DNA of 64,000 nt, from contig NHNW01000014.1 in NCBI GenBank assembly GCA_002786025.1, positions 310,001 to 374,000 of the forward strand, in the 5' to 3' direction. The translations under genes and the position numbers were made by a program. Below are positions 42,601 through 51,687 of this stretch, one piece after another (positions within the stretch are counted from its first letter, which is position 1; every line of letters starts with the position of its first letter). The DNA comes from Zasmidium citrigriseum (Eukaryota > Ascomycota > Dothideomycetes > Mycosphaerellales > Mycosphaerellaceae). Below the pieces are notes generated by a model, which saw nothing but the letters and a program-made list of their open reading frames with translations, searched no databases and had not been told where the DNA came from.

Positions 42601-45600
42601 ACACAGCAGTCGTCTTGTCGGAAACACTGATGTCCAGGTCCTGCAGTTTGGAGGTCTTCCCAAGGCGCTCTTCTAAGGTCCGTAGCAATCTTGCCGACTT
42701 CATCCGAATCTGGCTGTCTTCGTTGCCAAGGGTATACAGGCCTGCGCAAAGGATCTTCCAGAAAGGCGTCGTGACGCTCGTGTTGTCTGTGAGGACTTTT
42801 GTGACCACCTCAAAGTAGCTTCCGAGGGCTTTGCGATTTCGAGACAGATAGCACATTCGCATTGTCTGTGCCATGAGGTAACCCTGATCCACGTTGTGGT
42901 TATGGGTGATGAGATTCTGCAGAGCCTTGCGTCCAATTGTGTGAGTGCGGTCGCTTGGAGCCTCGAAGATTGCGTTGATCCAATTGAACATCCTCTGGAC
43001 GTTGAATTGCATCAAAGTCTTGCCATCTGCGACGAACCTTAGTGGCCCTGCGCATAGAGTGGCCATCGCGCTCAATGCGGCAAACTGCAACTCATTCTTC
43101 TCCTTTTCGATGGCTGAGTTGATGATGCCCCTGTTACGGATGTCACCCTCGCGATCCAGGATCGATCGTCGAATGTGGTCTTGCTGTCTTCGAAGCTGTG
43201 GTTCGTTTGGCGAGAAGCCACACCAGTTCTCCATCAGGGCGAATGTCGCTTGTCTTGATTGGAAAGACATCCATTGCGATCCCTCCTTGAGCTTTCTTAT
43301 GCAGTCAAAGAATCCTTCAATGAGCACACAGAAGTGAGTGCGTAACTTTTGAAAGGCAAGGTTCCCCTGAATCTCGGTATCGCTGAGGAAAATCCTCAAG
43401 TGCTTGGTATAGTCAGTCATGTATTCCATCACAAACGTATCGCTCGAGATCCTATCATCTTGCAGCAGGTGGCAAGTGAGACTCAGGAGGTGCGTGATCT
43501 CAGTCCGCAAGATGTCGGTACGCTCATTGCGAACCACCTTGTTGCTAAGGTTTCGCTGGTGCGAGGCGAGGTAGCTCTTGGCCTCAGCATTGCATATCGA
43601 CACATACTGCTGCAGTGTTTCGAGCAGCGTTTGGAATAGGGTCGCGTTCGTGGCTCCCAATCCGACGACTGCGGCGTTTCGTACAGCCGCGTTCCCTGCA
43701 TAGAGAAACGGCACAACTCTCGAGAACAACTCTGATGCAGACGCGATCTTCTCTTGGCTGTTGGCCGAAGACTTCGAGCTCTTTCGGGTGTGTAGTGACC
43801 CTTGATTTGGCGTCTGCAGGTTGTTGGGTGAACCTCCAATGTTGGTAAGGGTAGTGCAAGCGAAGATGAGATGGATCTTCCACTGCTCGATGATGATCTC
43901 GGGTGATGAGGTGTTCAGTCTTGTTGACGGCCTGCTTGGATTGATGGCCGACTCGAAAGCATTCGAGGACTGCTTGCTCGTCTCTGCGAGCGCTCCAATT
44001 GCGCGATAGCTGTGGGACAATCTTTGACAGACCAGCTCCCTCGTCAAAGCGACAGCATGCAAGCAAATCTCCGAACTTAAACGTACAAGATTTGGGAAGA
44101 CCTTGAACCAAAGATTGGCGTCATGAGCAACATCACTGCTGCACAGCTCGACAAGGGTGCTGTTGACATTGCTCTTGCGCAAACCTTTCTGCAGCCGGCT
44201 GCGTTCCGCCAGGGTCAATCGCTCGTCATTGACGTCGATGACTTGTTGCGAGCTGCCTTCCAAGATGCTGATGATTCGTGTACATGGCTTTCCTAGAGCC
44301 GTGTCGAACTTGGTGATGAGACGCAAAACATTGACTGCTACTGCGCGCACTGCCCTAGAGGGCGAGCAGAGGAAGAACAATCCATGCGACTCAACTTCGT
44401 CAACGTGTGCCAATATCCCGGAAAGATCGAGCGGCAGTGGTCGGGTTCCAGGCTCGTCCTCATCGACCGGATCTGCAACCACTTTGCGAGTTCGCTGCTG
44501 TATGTCGTCGATCCAGATTTGCAGCAGCTCAACGTAGAGTTTCAGGGTGTTCTCGATATGGCCAGGTCCGAGTAAGCTACCATCAGAAACGGTAGCATAT
44601 CGATCATCGAAATTGAAGATGAAGCGGGCGAAGCCAATGGTGACTTGCTGGGCGTGTGATTGCCGCGCGATGGACTTCAAAGATTGCGCGGAGGAAGTGG
44701 CGATGTGCGACTGCACATGGGCAGTACCGGTACACAAGAGGTTGACCAAGGAATTGATGGGTAAATGCGGTGAAAGACAACGCGGTAACGCTTCGACAGC
44801 CACATGCAGGAGGTCGTAATAGTGTTGCCGTACATCCGTGGGGTTCATTAGTTCGTCTCTCTTGTTGAACGTAAAGGCCTCAGCCATGGGCGTCTTCGGC
44901 GTGTGCGATGCAAACTTTTCGTCCAGAACGGCCTGGCCGCCAAACGTGTTGTCACAGATGATGGTCAACTGGCCAAGCATCTTGCAAAACTTGACATAGT
45001 AGTCTTTTGCGACGTCATTAAGATTCGTTGTCATTACGGGTCGTGATAGACGCTCTGTCCGTCCTGCAGACACAGCGAAGCCTTGAGAGCGGGTTCGTCG
45101 GTGGGTGATGGGTGATCGTGACGAGACGTCCATGAGCGAATCGCACTCGAAGCGGACTGGGAAGGCTGGCGGCTCGGTCTTCTCTAAATCAGACATGATG
45201 GCAAGGAAGGCTCGAATAGCGATGACGGTCTTTTCCGGGTCCAGATTCTCGATCTTGAGATCCTTCTCCGGTCCTGAGAATAGCTCAGCGTTCATCAAGG
45301 GGAAAATGATGTTCCTGAAGCAGAAGTCCTGATGCTTGTAACCAATGATACGGATAAGTTGGATAAGAGGATCCGCAATCATAGGGTCGGTAGAAATCAG
45401 GACTCTCTTTCCGCCTTGGAAGACGAGCTTCACGATCTCATCCAGCTTTCTCAAAACTGCATTCTGCGATTCTGTGTGTCGGTAAAGGTACCGCCAGACA
45501 AGTCTGCAGATGGCTTTGAGTGCATGCGATCGACCTGCTCTATCTCTGGCCTTCGGCTGAAAAGAGGTCACCAGTGGCAGCCACTGCGTTGCAAAAGCTT

Positions 45601-47326
45601 CGAGGGGCGATGCACAAAGCAGGACCGCCTGCAGAGGGTACACATAGGGCCAGTGATCCGCTTTCGAAAGCATCTGAGTGATCTTCGGCTGGAGGATGGA
45701 CACCACGTCGCGCCACTTTGGCATGTTGAGGGTGGTTGTTGTCGCGTGTGCGGCAATTGGCAACAGCAGAGACTCGAAAAGTTCCGCGTAGGCATGCTTC
45801 ATCGTTCGTCCATGGACTTCAGCGAAGAATCTCGCCAAGAGTTGAAGCATCTCGCATGACTTCTCCCACGCCTGCTCAGGATATGACCGGACTTTGAGCC
45901 ATCGCATGCTCTGCACCAAAAGTGCTGTCTTCGCCGCAAGCTTTGGATCAGCCACACCCTTCACAGCCAGCCTTCTCTGCGCGAGCTCAAGATCTTTGAT
46001 GAATCTTTCTGCCACCTCCTCGAATCGAATGCCGCTCATAACGCCAAGCAGCTGTCCTCTTATGACCCAGTTGGCGTTGATCACCGGCGACGAAGCCAGG
46101 AGGTCTGGATCTGCGCTTTGCAATTGCCCGTAGATGACATCTTCCAGTCGGCCTGCGGTGTTGAAGGTATTGTCCGGACCATTCAAAGCCTTCAAGGTCG
46201 TTTGTCCAATGATCTCAATCAGCACACGACACAGGATGTAGATTGACACTGTTGACCTTCGGTCCGCCAACGCAACTTGCTGCTCCATGTAGGAAAGGTC
46301 GTTGCCGCTCGGAGGTGATGTGGGAGCTGAATACGCTCCGTTTGTAATCGTTCGCTGCGTCAACCCCAGAGCTTCCCTCACAGACTTCAGCTCCTGATAC
46401 ATGCTGTTTGCCGTATCCGCCTTCTTTTTCCGCCAGTGAATCACCGAATCGATCAGACTGTTAGGCTTGTGTCGATTGATGTGTCCAAGTGACGAAATCA
46501 GCTGGTCAAACGCAGGGTCGGCTCCTGGACCGCAAATGTTTTCAATCCTGGGTTCTGGCTCGCCGGGCTTTTGCATGCACCTTTCGATCCTCTCATCTGC
46601 CTCCGCAATGAACGATGTGAATAGGTGATGGAGCGCATATTCTCCCACTGTCTTCAGCTCTTGTCCCTGGGTTTGCGCTCTTGATTGAGACCGTTGGTGC
46701 TCGTGACTTCTCTTGACTCTCCCGCTGTGCATTCGCGATGGCCCCCTCTGCGCGACTCCATTTTCAAAGCTGCGATTCGCTGAAACAGCGGCTGGATTGG
46801 GTACGCCATTCGTGTGAAGAGCTCCCAACGAAGGGCTCTTCTTCAATGTTGCAGTCTCTGGCACCGCAGAAGCCATGATCTTGCCAGGACTTAACGGACT
46901 GGTATTCGTTGATCCTGCCAGGCTGGGATTGCGCGAATGTTGAACCCCATGAACGATGGACATCTGCCTATGATGGCCGTACGATTGACTAGGCTTTCTC
47001 TCTATGTCGACACTTTGTTTAGCCCTCGGATGGCCAGATGCCGGAGTGACAGCACGCGGAGAGGCATTGCGAGGACTTGTCGCGCTCAGCGCCCTCCCTC
47101 TAGTCAAGCTGGGATCTCGAGACGCTCCTCCCGTCGTTGGAGGATGAGCCGTGGGCGGCGCAACGAGTAACGGCTCGGGTGGCGGACTTATGTTCGGATC
47201 GCTATAGGCGGGCGAGGACGAGGTAGTGATGGCAGTGGGCGTCGGTCGTGCATGATTGCTGCTGCTCTCGGCGGGCGAAGGCACGGCTGGTTGGACGCGG
47301 AGTGAGGTCAGCGAAACGTCTGGCAT
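39650..47326 (-). CDS. TAO3: cell morphogenesis protein TAO3/PAG1 (Furry/Mor2 family)
   Basis: TAO3 (PAG1; Mor2 in fission yeast, Furry in animals) is the giant scaffold of the RAM/NDR-kinase pathway, needed for polarised growth and cell separation. A single uninterrupted exon of 2558 codons. Residues 1-220 are Ser/Pro-rich and disordered. From about residue 226 (TVGEYALHHLFTSFIAEADE) helical HEAT-like repeats start, covering the N-terminal, central and C-terminal Mor2/PAG1 regions without a gap. The C-terminal 250 residues (after FTRTAT-like YFSDRTATMLSDD) are again low-complexity and basic. No stop, frame break or intron signal is seen. The length agrees with other filamentous fungal homologues. 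Confidence 0.96.
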   Translation of the reverse strand: MPDVSLTSLRVQPAVPSPAESSSNHARPTPTAITTSSSPAYSDPNISPPPEPLLVAPPTAHPPTTGGASRDPSLTRGRALSATSPRNASPRAVTPASGHPRAKQSVDIERKPSQSYGHHRQMSIVHGVQHSRNPSLAGSTNTSPLSPGKIMASAVPETATLKKSPSLGALHTNGVPNPAAVSANRSFENGVAQRGPSRMHSGRVKRSHEHQRSQSRAQTQGQELKTVGEYALHHLFTSFIAEADERIERCMQKPGEPEPRIENICGPGADPAFDQLISSLGHINRHKPNSLIDSVIHWRKKKADTANSMYQELKSVREALGLTQRTITNGAYSAPTSPPSGNDLSYMEQQVALADRRSTVSIYILCRVLIEIIGQTTLKALNGPDNTFNTAGRLEDVIYGQLQSADPDLLASSPVINANWVIRGQLLGVMSGIRFEEVAERFIKDLELAQRRLAVKGVADPKLAAKTALLVQSMRWLKVRSYPEQAWEKSCEMLQLLARFFAEVHGRTMKHAYAELFESLLLPIAAHATTTTLNMPKWRDVVSILQPKITQMLSKADHWPYVYPLQAVLLCASPLEAFATQWLPLVTSFQPKARDRAGRSHALKAICRLVWRYLYRHTESQNAVLRKLDEIVKLVFQGGKRVLISTDPMIADPLIQLIRIIGYKHQDFCFRNIIFPLMNAELFSGPEKDLKIENLDPEKTVIAIRAFLAIMSDLEKTEPPAFPVRFECDSLMDVSSRSPITHRRTRSQGFAVSAGRTERLSRPVMTTNLNDVAKDYYVKFCKMLGQLTIICDNTFGGQAVLDEKFASHTPKTPMAEAFTFNKRDELMNPTDVRQHYYDLLHVAVEALPRCLSPHLPINSLVNLLCTGTAHVQSHIATSSAQSLKSIARQSHAQQVTIGFARFIFNFDDRYATVSDGSLLGPGHIENTLKLYVELLQIWIDDIQQRTRKVVADPVDEDEPGTRPLPLDLSGILAHVDEVESHGLFFLCSPSRAVRAVAVNVLRLITKFDTALGKPCTRIISILEGSSQQVIDVNDERLTLAERSRLQKGLRKSNVNSTLVELCSSDVAHDANLWFKVFPNLVRLSSEICLHAVALTRELVCQRLSHSYRAIGALAETSKQSSNAFESAINPSRPSTRLNTSSPEIIIEQWKIHLIFACTTLTNIGGSPNNLQTPNQGSLHTRKSSKSSANSQEKIASASELFSRVVPFLYAGNAAVRNAAVVGLGATNATLFQTLLETLQQYVSICNAEAKSYLASHQRNLSNKVVRNERTDILRTEITHLLSLTCHLLQDDRISSDTFVMEYMTDYTKHLRIFLSDTEIQGNLAFQKLRTHFCVLIEGFFDCIRKLKEGSQWMSFQSRQATFALMENWCGFSPNEPQLRRQQDHIRRSILDREGDIRNRGIINSAIEKEKNELQFAALSAMATLCAGPLRFVADGKTLMQFNVQRMFNWINAIFEAPSDRTHTIGRKALQNLITHNHNVDQGYLMAQTMRMCYLSRNRKALGSYFEVVTKVLTDNTSVTTPFWKILCAGLYTLGNEDSQIRMKSARLLRTLEERLGKTSKLQDLDISVSDKTTAVYKLAQFEISRRLASQHPELAFHVFSEFSAYFNELEPDHQRNMVSGMLPWIQTIELQLDPNGGPTATSYMLLVNMFEITVKSSITLHNEIQALWQALATGPYAGNVQLVLDFIIRICLEKKEQNFVIFAKQIVVFLSKTPAGARVVEYLLMHICPKTMVAERREASPPPLDMVALPYIADLTNVLPSGAKQNGLSLGQLSMILLVDLVVSPFQLPPEKLPVLLQVILVQWDQYVSIVQDQAREMLVHLIHELVISKIDPGSTEPDKKSIEDFIELVRRHDPKIAWSYTDSEVRAGEEDSRAVSEPMGYVVDEAVRIFSTTYPGIREEWGKVTMEWATSCAVRHVACRSFQVFRCVSTTLDTKMLADMLARLSNTIADDENHDYLIFSLEILTTLRTIIDALDPLALLQYPQMFWTTCACLDTIFEREYQEGLSMLNLLLTKMDLSDPAVLKILRESFPAKWEGGYQGVHALIYKGVRSSKSMDRSLQIMEKLIKLPSSDIVGSDDRLLFTVLANLPRFLHYFDDDGDPSCLESVETLSLAAESQNHVNLSRVLQGLAQGRYRIEKDFLVQCITAIRTTFFPAQEFHSLVFLLGMVNNQTAWFKVKTMQILCVMIPETDMRKAEIACQGPDLISPLLRLLQTEHCQQALDVLDNVIDMTGTPLDNKHLRMSMAGSHSSRATRKEYDTTKSLYGIPEESGWSIPMPAIHSLQTRTNVHAVFYTLAYGGMNGVQDTASSTPEIEFHKDDYQDSYFSDRTATMLSDDTRVADSNVGELAEKLDTLDDFFEEPGESPSVMIPNGITRYHHVDERENLYDQQALPILHRSLKRNASITSFQTGFAELRYQPPREQPMNPGAFAQNVLPPSRPGMHNRSITSPVMSMKNPSRAHNDLASGDDTEPEPFSDGEEPMSRAHTADEHNHQPQYTIKPSGGFKALKSGIRRLTSSSGNKEARDALRAQAAASKSPKVPKMPTNYLRETGPFSAEP

Positions 47327-49793
47327 GGCGCTGGCAGATGCAATGACTGGACCCGGACGGGCGTGCGCAATTACGGCAGGGCAAAGGCAAACCTACTCAT
47401 CCTCGCTGGCTCGCGCGTCGTGCATTCATCGCCGGGGGAGGGGTGGGCAGCGGATGTTCAGGTGGTGGAGAGGGTGGCACGCCGCTCACCGCTGCAGCGC
47501 GCGCCGATATGGATGCTGGGAATGTGGAAGAGTGGTTGCTGGCCGGCAGAAGGGCAGCGGACGGCAGACATCCACGATCTCCCTTTTGGCTCGGTGCCTT
47601 GCAGGGCTAGCACTCGTTTCACCCCAGCCCATCCGCAGCCCATCGTCCTGTGCCTGGCCGGCCTGCGAATCGGCGTGCGAGTCGCCCCCTTCCGCGTCCA
47701 ACTCGCCAGAGCTTCACCACCAAAGCCTGACGCACTCCAAACACACACCAACGCACGAGCTGCTGTAAACGCCGTCGACCGCATCGCTCACTCTCACGCC
47801 CACGAGAGCACCTCCGCCACTATCAACGCCCGACACGAGCGCGTGCCCGACGTCTCCATCCACTCGTCGCGCGAAGCCGCCCATTTTCCTTTTCCAGACG
47901 CCATATCATCACACAAAAGCAATAGCGCCGGCATTTCAGTCGCTCATGGTGTGATGCTGCTCATGAATCAGGTCCATTCATGTCTGCCATCACTGATGCC
48001 AGCACGGCCTTCTCCCCGCCGCTGATTACCGTTCCGACCGTCGAGCATCCCGATGAACTTCGTGCCGTGGAAAAGGCAAATGGTCGTCACGAACGCCGTG
48101 TTGGCCCGGCCATCCCTGTCACGACCAACGCCTGTTCTCCGCCTCGAGAAGATACTCCGGCAAGCAAAAGCCATGCCCCTGAGCTAAGTTCACGGCGAAG
48201 TTCGAGACATTCTACTCTCTTCGAATCTATTGACCCTTTGTCCCAGCGGATGGTAGTATGCAGACCTCTCTCCAGTAGAATTGACAAATCAAAAGACCGT
48301 TCCAAGAAAGCATATCGACCTTCCAGAAGTCTGATCGAAAGCTCTCCAACCTGCGACACTTACCGGGATATGCTCTCCAGTGCACCATCCTTGCGCAGCA
48401 GACAAGACGATGATGAACGCAGAGATCACGTCCAACGTCGCTACTGGGTCGGAGTCGTTTTACTGGAAGAGGGGCCCGACGTTCGTCAGAGGGCCAGAGG
48501 CAACCAGTGCCATCTCCGGCAGTCTTTGTTGCACTGGTCGAACAAGTTTAGAGAATGAGAGTCTCTCCCCGCCGACAAAATGCATCTCGATCTTCTAGAA
48601 GTCTAATAACTCTTTCCATGAGCTCAGGTACCGTACATGTACCTCTTGACAGTCACTGCTTTCTCCAACACAACCACGCCCTCCAACCCTCACATCACCC
48701 CTCAAGTCCTCAGCACCGCTCAAGTTTCCAGACATCTCCCCAGCCATCGATTCCCCATCCATCACCGCCTTACTCTATTCACCCTCGCCATCCCATCTCG
48801 CTCTCTCCCCACCGTCACCAAAAGCCCTCAGTCGCCAATCCCATCCAACAACCAGGATGCAGCTCCCCAGCAAAAACCTTCCCACATCCCCAGACCCCAA
48901 GCTCTCTTCCCAGAGCACGCGCGCATTCCGTTTCAGCAGGGAACAGCTACCTAGGTACCTTCCACCCCGATGATGTGATGCCGAACAACCCAGAAAGATT
49001 CCCACTGCCTACCGAACCAAAGTCCCGAGGATCGACGAGCCGGACTCGGGAGATGATGCCGACTTGCTTTTCGAGTCTCCCACGCGAGGAGTGTTTGACT
49101 TGCTGAGGCGAGTCCGATTTCTGATTTCTTCGAGGAGCGGTAGAGGCAGACATGCATTCGCTGTACGACATGACATCCCAGCTGGAGGCGTCTGGATACG
49201 ATGTGGTGTGGAGGCACAGGCATCAGTGGCAAGCGAGACGCCAGGCGGGTCAACGTCAAGGAACCTCAAGAGTTATGAACAATGATGAGGCGATGAGGAA
49301 GTGAGGCGAGGAGGAAGTGAGGCGAGGAGGAAGATGAGACGACGAGGTATTGGCAAGGCGACAAGCAATTGAACATTCTGTACTTTTTAAATGCACATCT
49401 TCGCACAGCATTACCCCTTTCATTATTCCCCATCCCAAGACATAACACACTTCCATGCCCGCGAAGGCTGCAGTCTGATATCGTGCAGAGAACGCTGAGC
49501 AGCATCATCAAAAAGCAAAAAAGCACTCGCTTGCCGCCGCCCGTCGCGTAACAGATGAACCTCAATAAAAACCATGCAGAAATCGACTCCTGAGCCAGCC
49601 ACAGGTGGCATGACCAACACACATTGTTGATGTCATGTCGTAAGATGCCCCCATATCACACTGCATTGATGCTGTAGTTGTGGTCGCGTCGTCGGTCAAT
49701 CGTGATGCTCGTAACGAGAGTCGTCTAGTCGTGATATGTTGTACAGTGCAAGTTCGCTCGTTGACGGTAGTGATGGACGTGGGTGAGATGGGT
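47327..49793. other. 2.5-kb gene-free region
   Basis: Upstream region of TAO3 (GC-rich at first) and downstream flank of the RNA-binding protein gene. Plus-strand frames at 47.3-48.6 kb (for example 47980-48558, 192 codons) are Arg/Ser-rich, overlap others and carry no domain. Around 48.65-48.95 kb the plus strand is C/T-rich. A short 16-bp tandem repeat at 49284-49347 is listed separately. Confidence 0.45.
49284..49347. repeat. 16-bp tandem repeat, about 4 units
   Basis: Two identical units of GTGAGGCGAGGAGGAA with a diverged unit on each side (GATGAGGCGATGAGGAA and GATGAGACGACGAGG). Purine-rich on the plus strand. It lies in the gene-free region downstream of the RNA-binding protein gene. 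Confidence 0.8.
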
Positions 49794-51687
49794 CTACTCC
49801 TCAGCAGAGGCAGCAGATGGAGCGGCAGAGTCGACCGCCGGTGGAGTGGCAGCTGGCTTCGCATCGGTCTCCTCGGGCTGGGCGGAGAGTGGAGAGCGAG
49901 GAAGGGCTCTCATCCGGGAGTTGGCCCAGTTCTGCTCTTGGATTGGGGCTGGCTGGGTGCCGATGTACTGGTCGAAGGAGGAATGCTCGGAGGCACCAGC
50001 GGCAGGAAGGCGTCCCTGTCTCCAGGCGAGTGTCGCATATTCGTACTCGGCGGAACGGAACTGTCTCGCCGCTTGGGTCTGCTGCTTGAGGCTCTTCTGC
50101 TCGGTGGTGTCGGCGAAGCGAACAGACAGCTGAAGCTCCTCGCCAGCGCTCTTGATGGTGTGGCCGCTGAAGTTCTTGATGACGTTCTGTGGGAAGGGAG
50201 TGTCAGCAAGGTCGAAGACAGAATGGGTGTAGAGGGGGTAGACGGCATACATCGCAGTCCTCTCTCGTCTCGAAACGAGCGAAGCCGACGCCGCGGCCAT
50301 GGCCATTCTGCAGAAGGGTGTCAGTGATCGTCAACGAGTGTCGGGGACGGCATGGTTGATGCTCACCTTGTCACGAAGGATGCGAGAAGAGCAGACCTTG
50401 TGTGGAGCGAACAGCTGGGCGAGCTCGTGCTCGTTCATCGACTTGGGAAGGTTGGAGACGTAGAGGTTGGTGTTGTTCTCGTCCGCGAAGGTCTTGAGCT
50501 TGGAGTAGAACGACTCGCGGGCGAAGCTGACTTCGTAGCCAAGGTAGTGGAAGCCACGGATGCAGTTCTCGGCGTCCTCGTAGTTGTGGTACTTGACGAA
50601 GCCGAAGCTGGAGGGTGGTCAGTGGGAGCAGCGACGGTGAGGTATGAGCCATGACTTACCCCTTGCACAAGCCAGTGTTGAGATCGATGATGGACTTGGA
50701 GCTCTTGATGTCACCGAAGCGCGAACCCCAAGACTCGAGCATCTCGTCAGTGGTCTCTGGCAGCAGGCCGCGGATGTAGACGTTGGTCTCGCCTCGCTGG
50801 TTCTCCAAGGCACGGTCGAGAGGCTTCAGTGGAGATGATGGCGCTGGGATGGCACGAGGGATGGCGGGCTCACGGGCGACGAGCATCTTGATCCGCGGAG
50901 AGACCTCGCTCTGCTCTGGCTGCTTGGCGAGGGCCATGCCGTATGGGCCGATCATCGAGGTCGGGGATGGCGTGCTGTGAGTGAAGACGCCGCTGGGAGT
51001 GCGGTTGATGGCAACACCGCCGTGACCGAAACCTGGGTATCCAGCATACGAAGGCGTCGTTGGCTGGTCGTTCTCGTTGGAGGAGACGGAGTCCCGACGG
51101 GGAGTGACCAGGGTTGGAACTTCGCCAGTGGCACCAGCAGTGGTTGGAGTCCAGTTCTGCGACATTGGGCTGTTGTCATGCTGCTGGTAGCCGCCGTAGT
51201 TGAGCTGTGGCATGTAGTGGGTGCCGTGTGGAGTGTACATGCCTGGGGACTGGGTGTTGCCGGCGCCGTAGGCGTTGGGGAAGACGTACTGGCCGGCGTT
51301 GTACATGGAGCCGGGCATCGTCGTGGCCACTGGGAGACCATTGTAGGCGTTCGGGGCGTTGTTCATCATCTGGTGGGCGGTCTTGGCCTGGGCGGCGAAG
51401 GACTGGTTGTTCATGTTCATGCCTTGGAAGCCATGAGCAAGGGACGCCATTGGATCGGGCTGGGGTTGCTGCATGCCGTATGCTTGCTGCTGCTGACCAC
51501 GAGAGGCGTACTGCTGGGCGCCGTACATGTTGCCGTTGTTGAAGTTCGATGGCTGGCGGTTGTAGTTGGCGTTCTTCGAGTCGGCCATGGATGCCATGTT
51601 CTTGAAGCCACGATCAGCAGCTGCCTGACGACGTTGCGGTCTGCCGGCAAAGATCATGCTGTTGGTGCTCGAGACGTAGAGGGTCAT
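49794..51687 (-). CDS. two-RRM RNA-binding protein (RBMS/MSSP-like)
   Basis: Four exons (51687-50660, 50607-50367, 50307-50251, 50186-49794) join in frame to 572 residues. Residues 1-280 are Gln/Asn/Gly/Met-rich and disordered (RGQQQQAYGMQQPQP). The first RRM begins TNVYIRGLLPETTDEMLE and has RNP1-like KGFGFVKY split by the first intron. The second has TNLYVSNLPKSMNEHEL and RGVGFARF, split by the next introns. The tail is Ala/Pro-rich. Spacing of the two RRMs and FARESFYSKLK between them match the fungal RBMS/MSSP-like group, probably mRNA stability or translation regulators. Start at the ATG 51687. The frame upstream opens only at TTG. The prion-like N-terminus suggests condensate formation, which is inference. 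Confidence 0.88.

Noticed and set aside
47980..48558. 192-codon plus-strand open frame
   Set aside because: Arg/Ser-rich and polar throughout, no domain, competing minus-strand frame; kept only as a note in the gene-free region.
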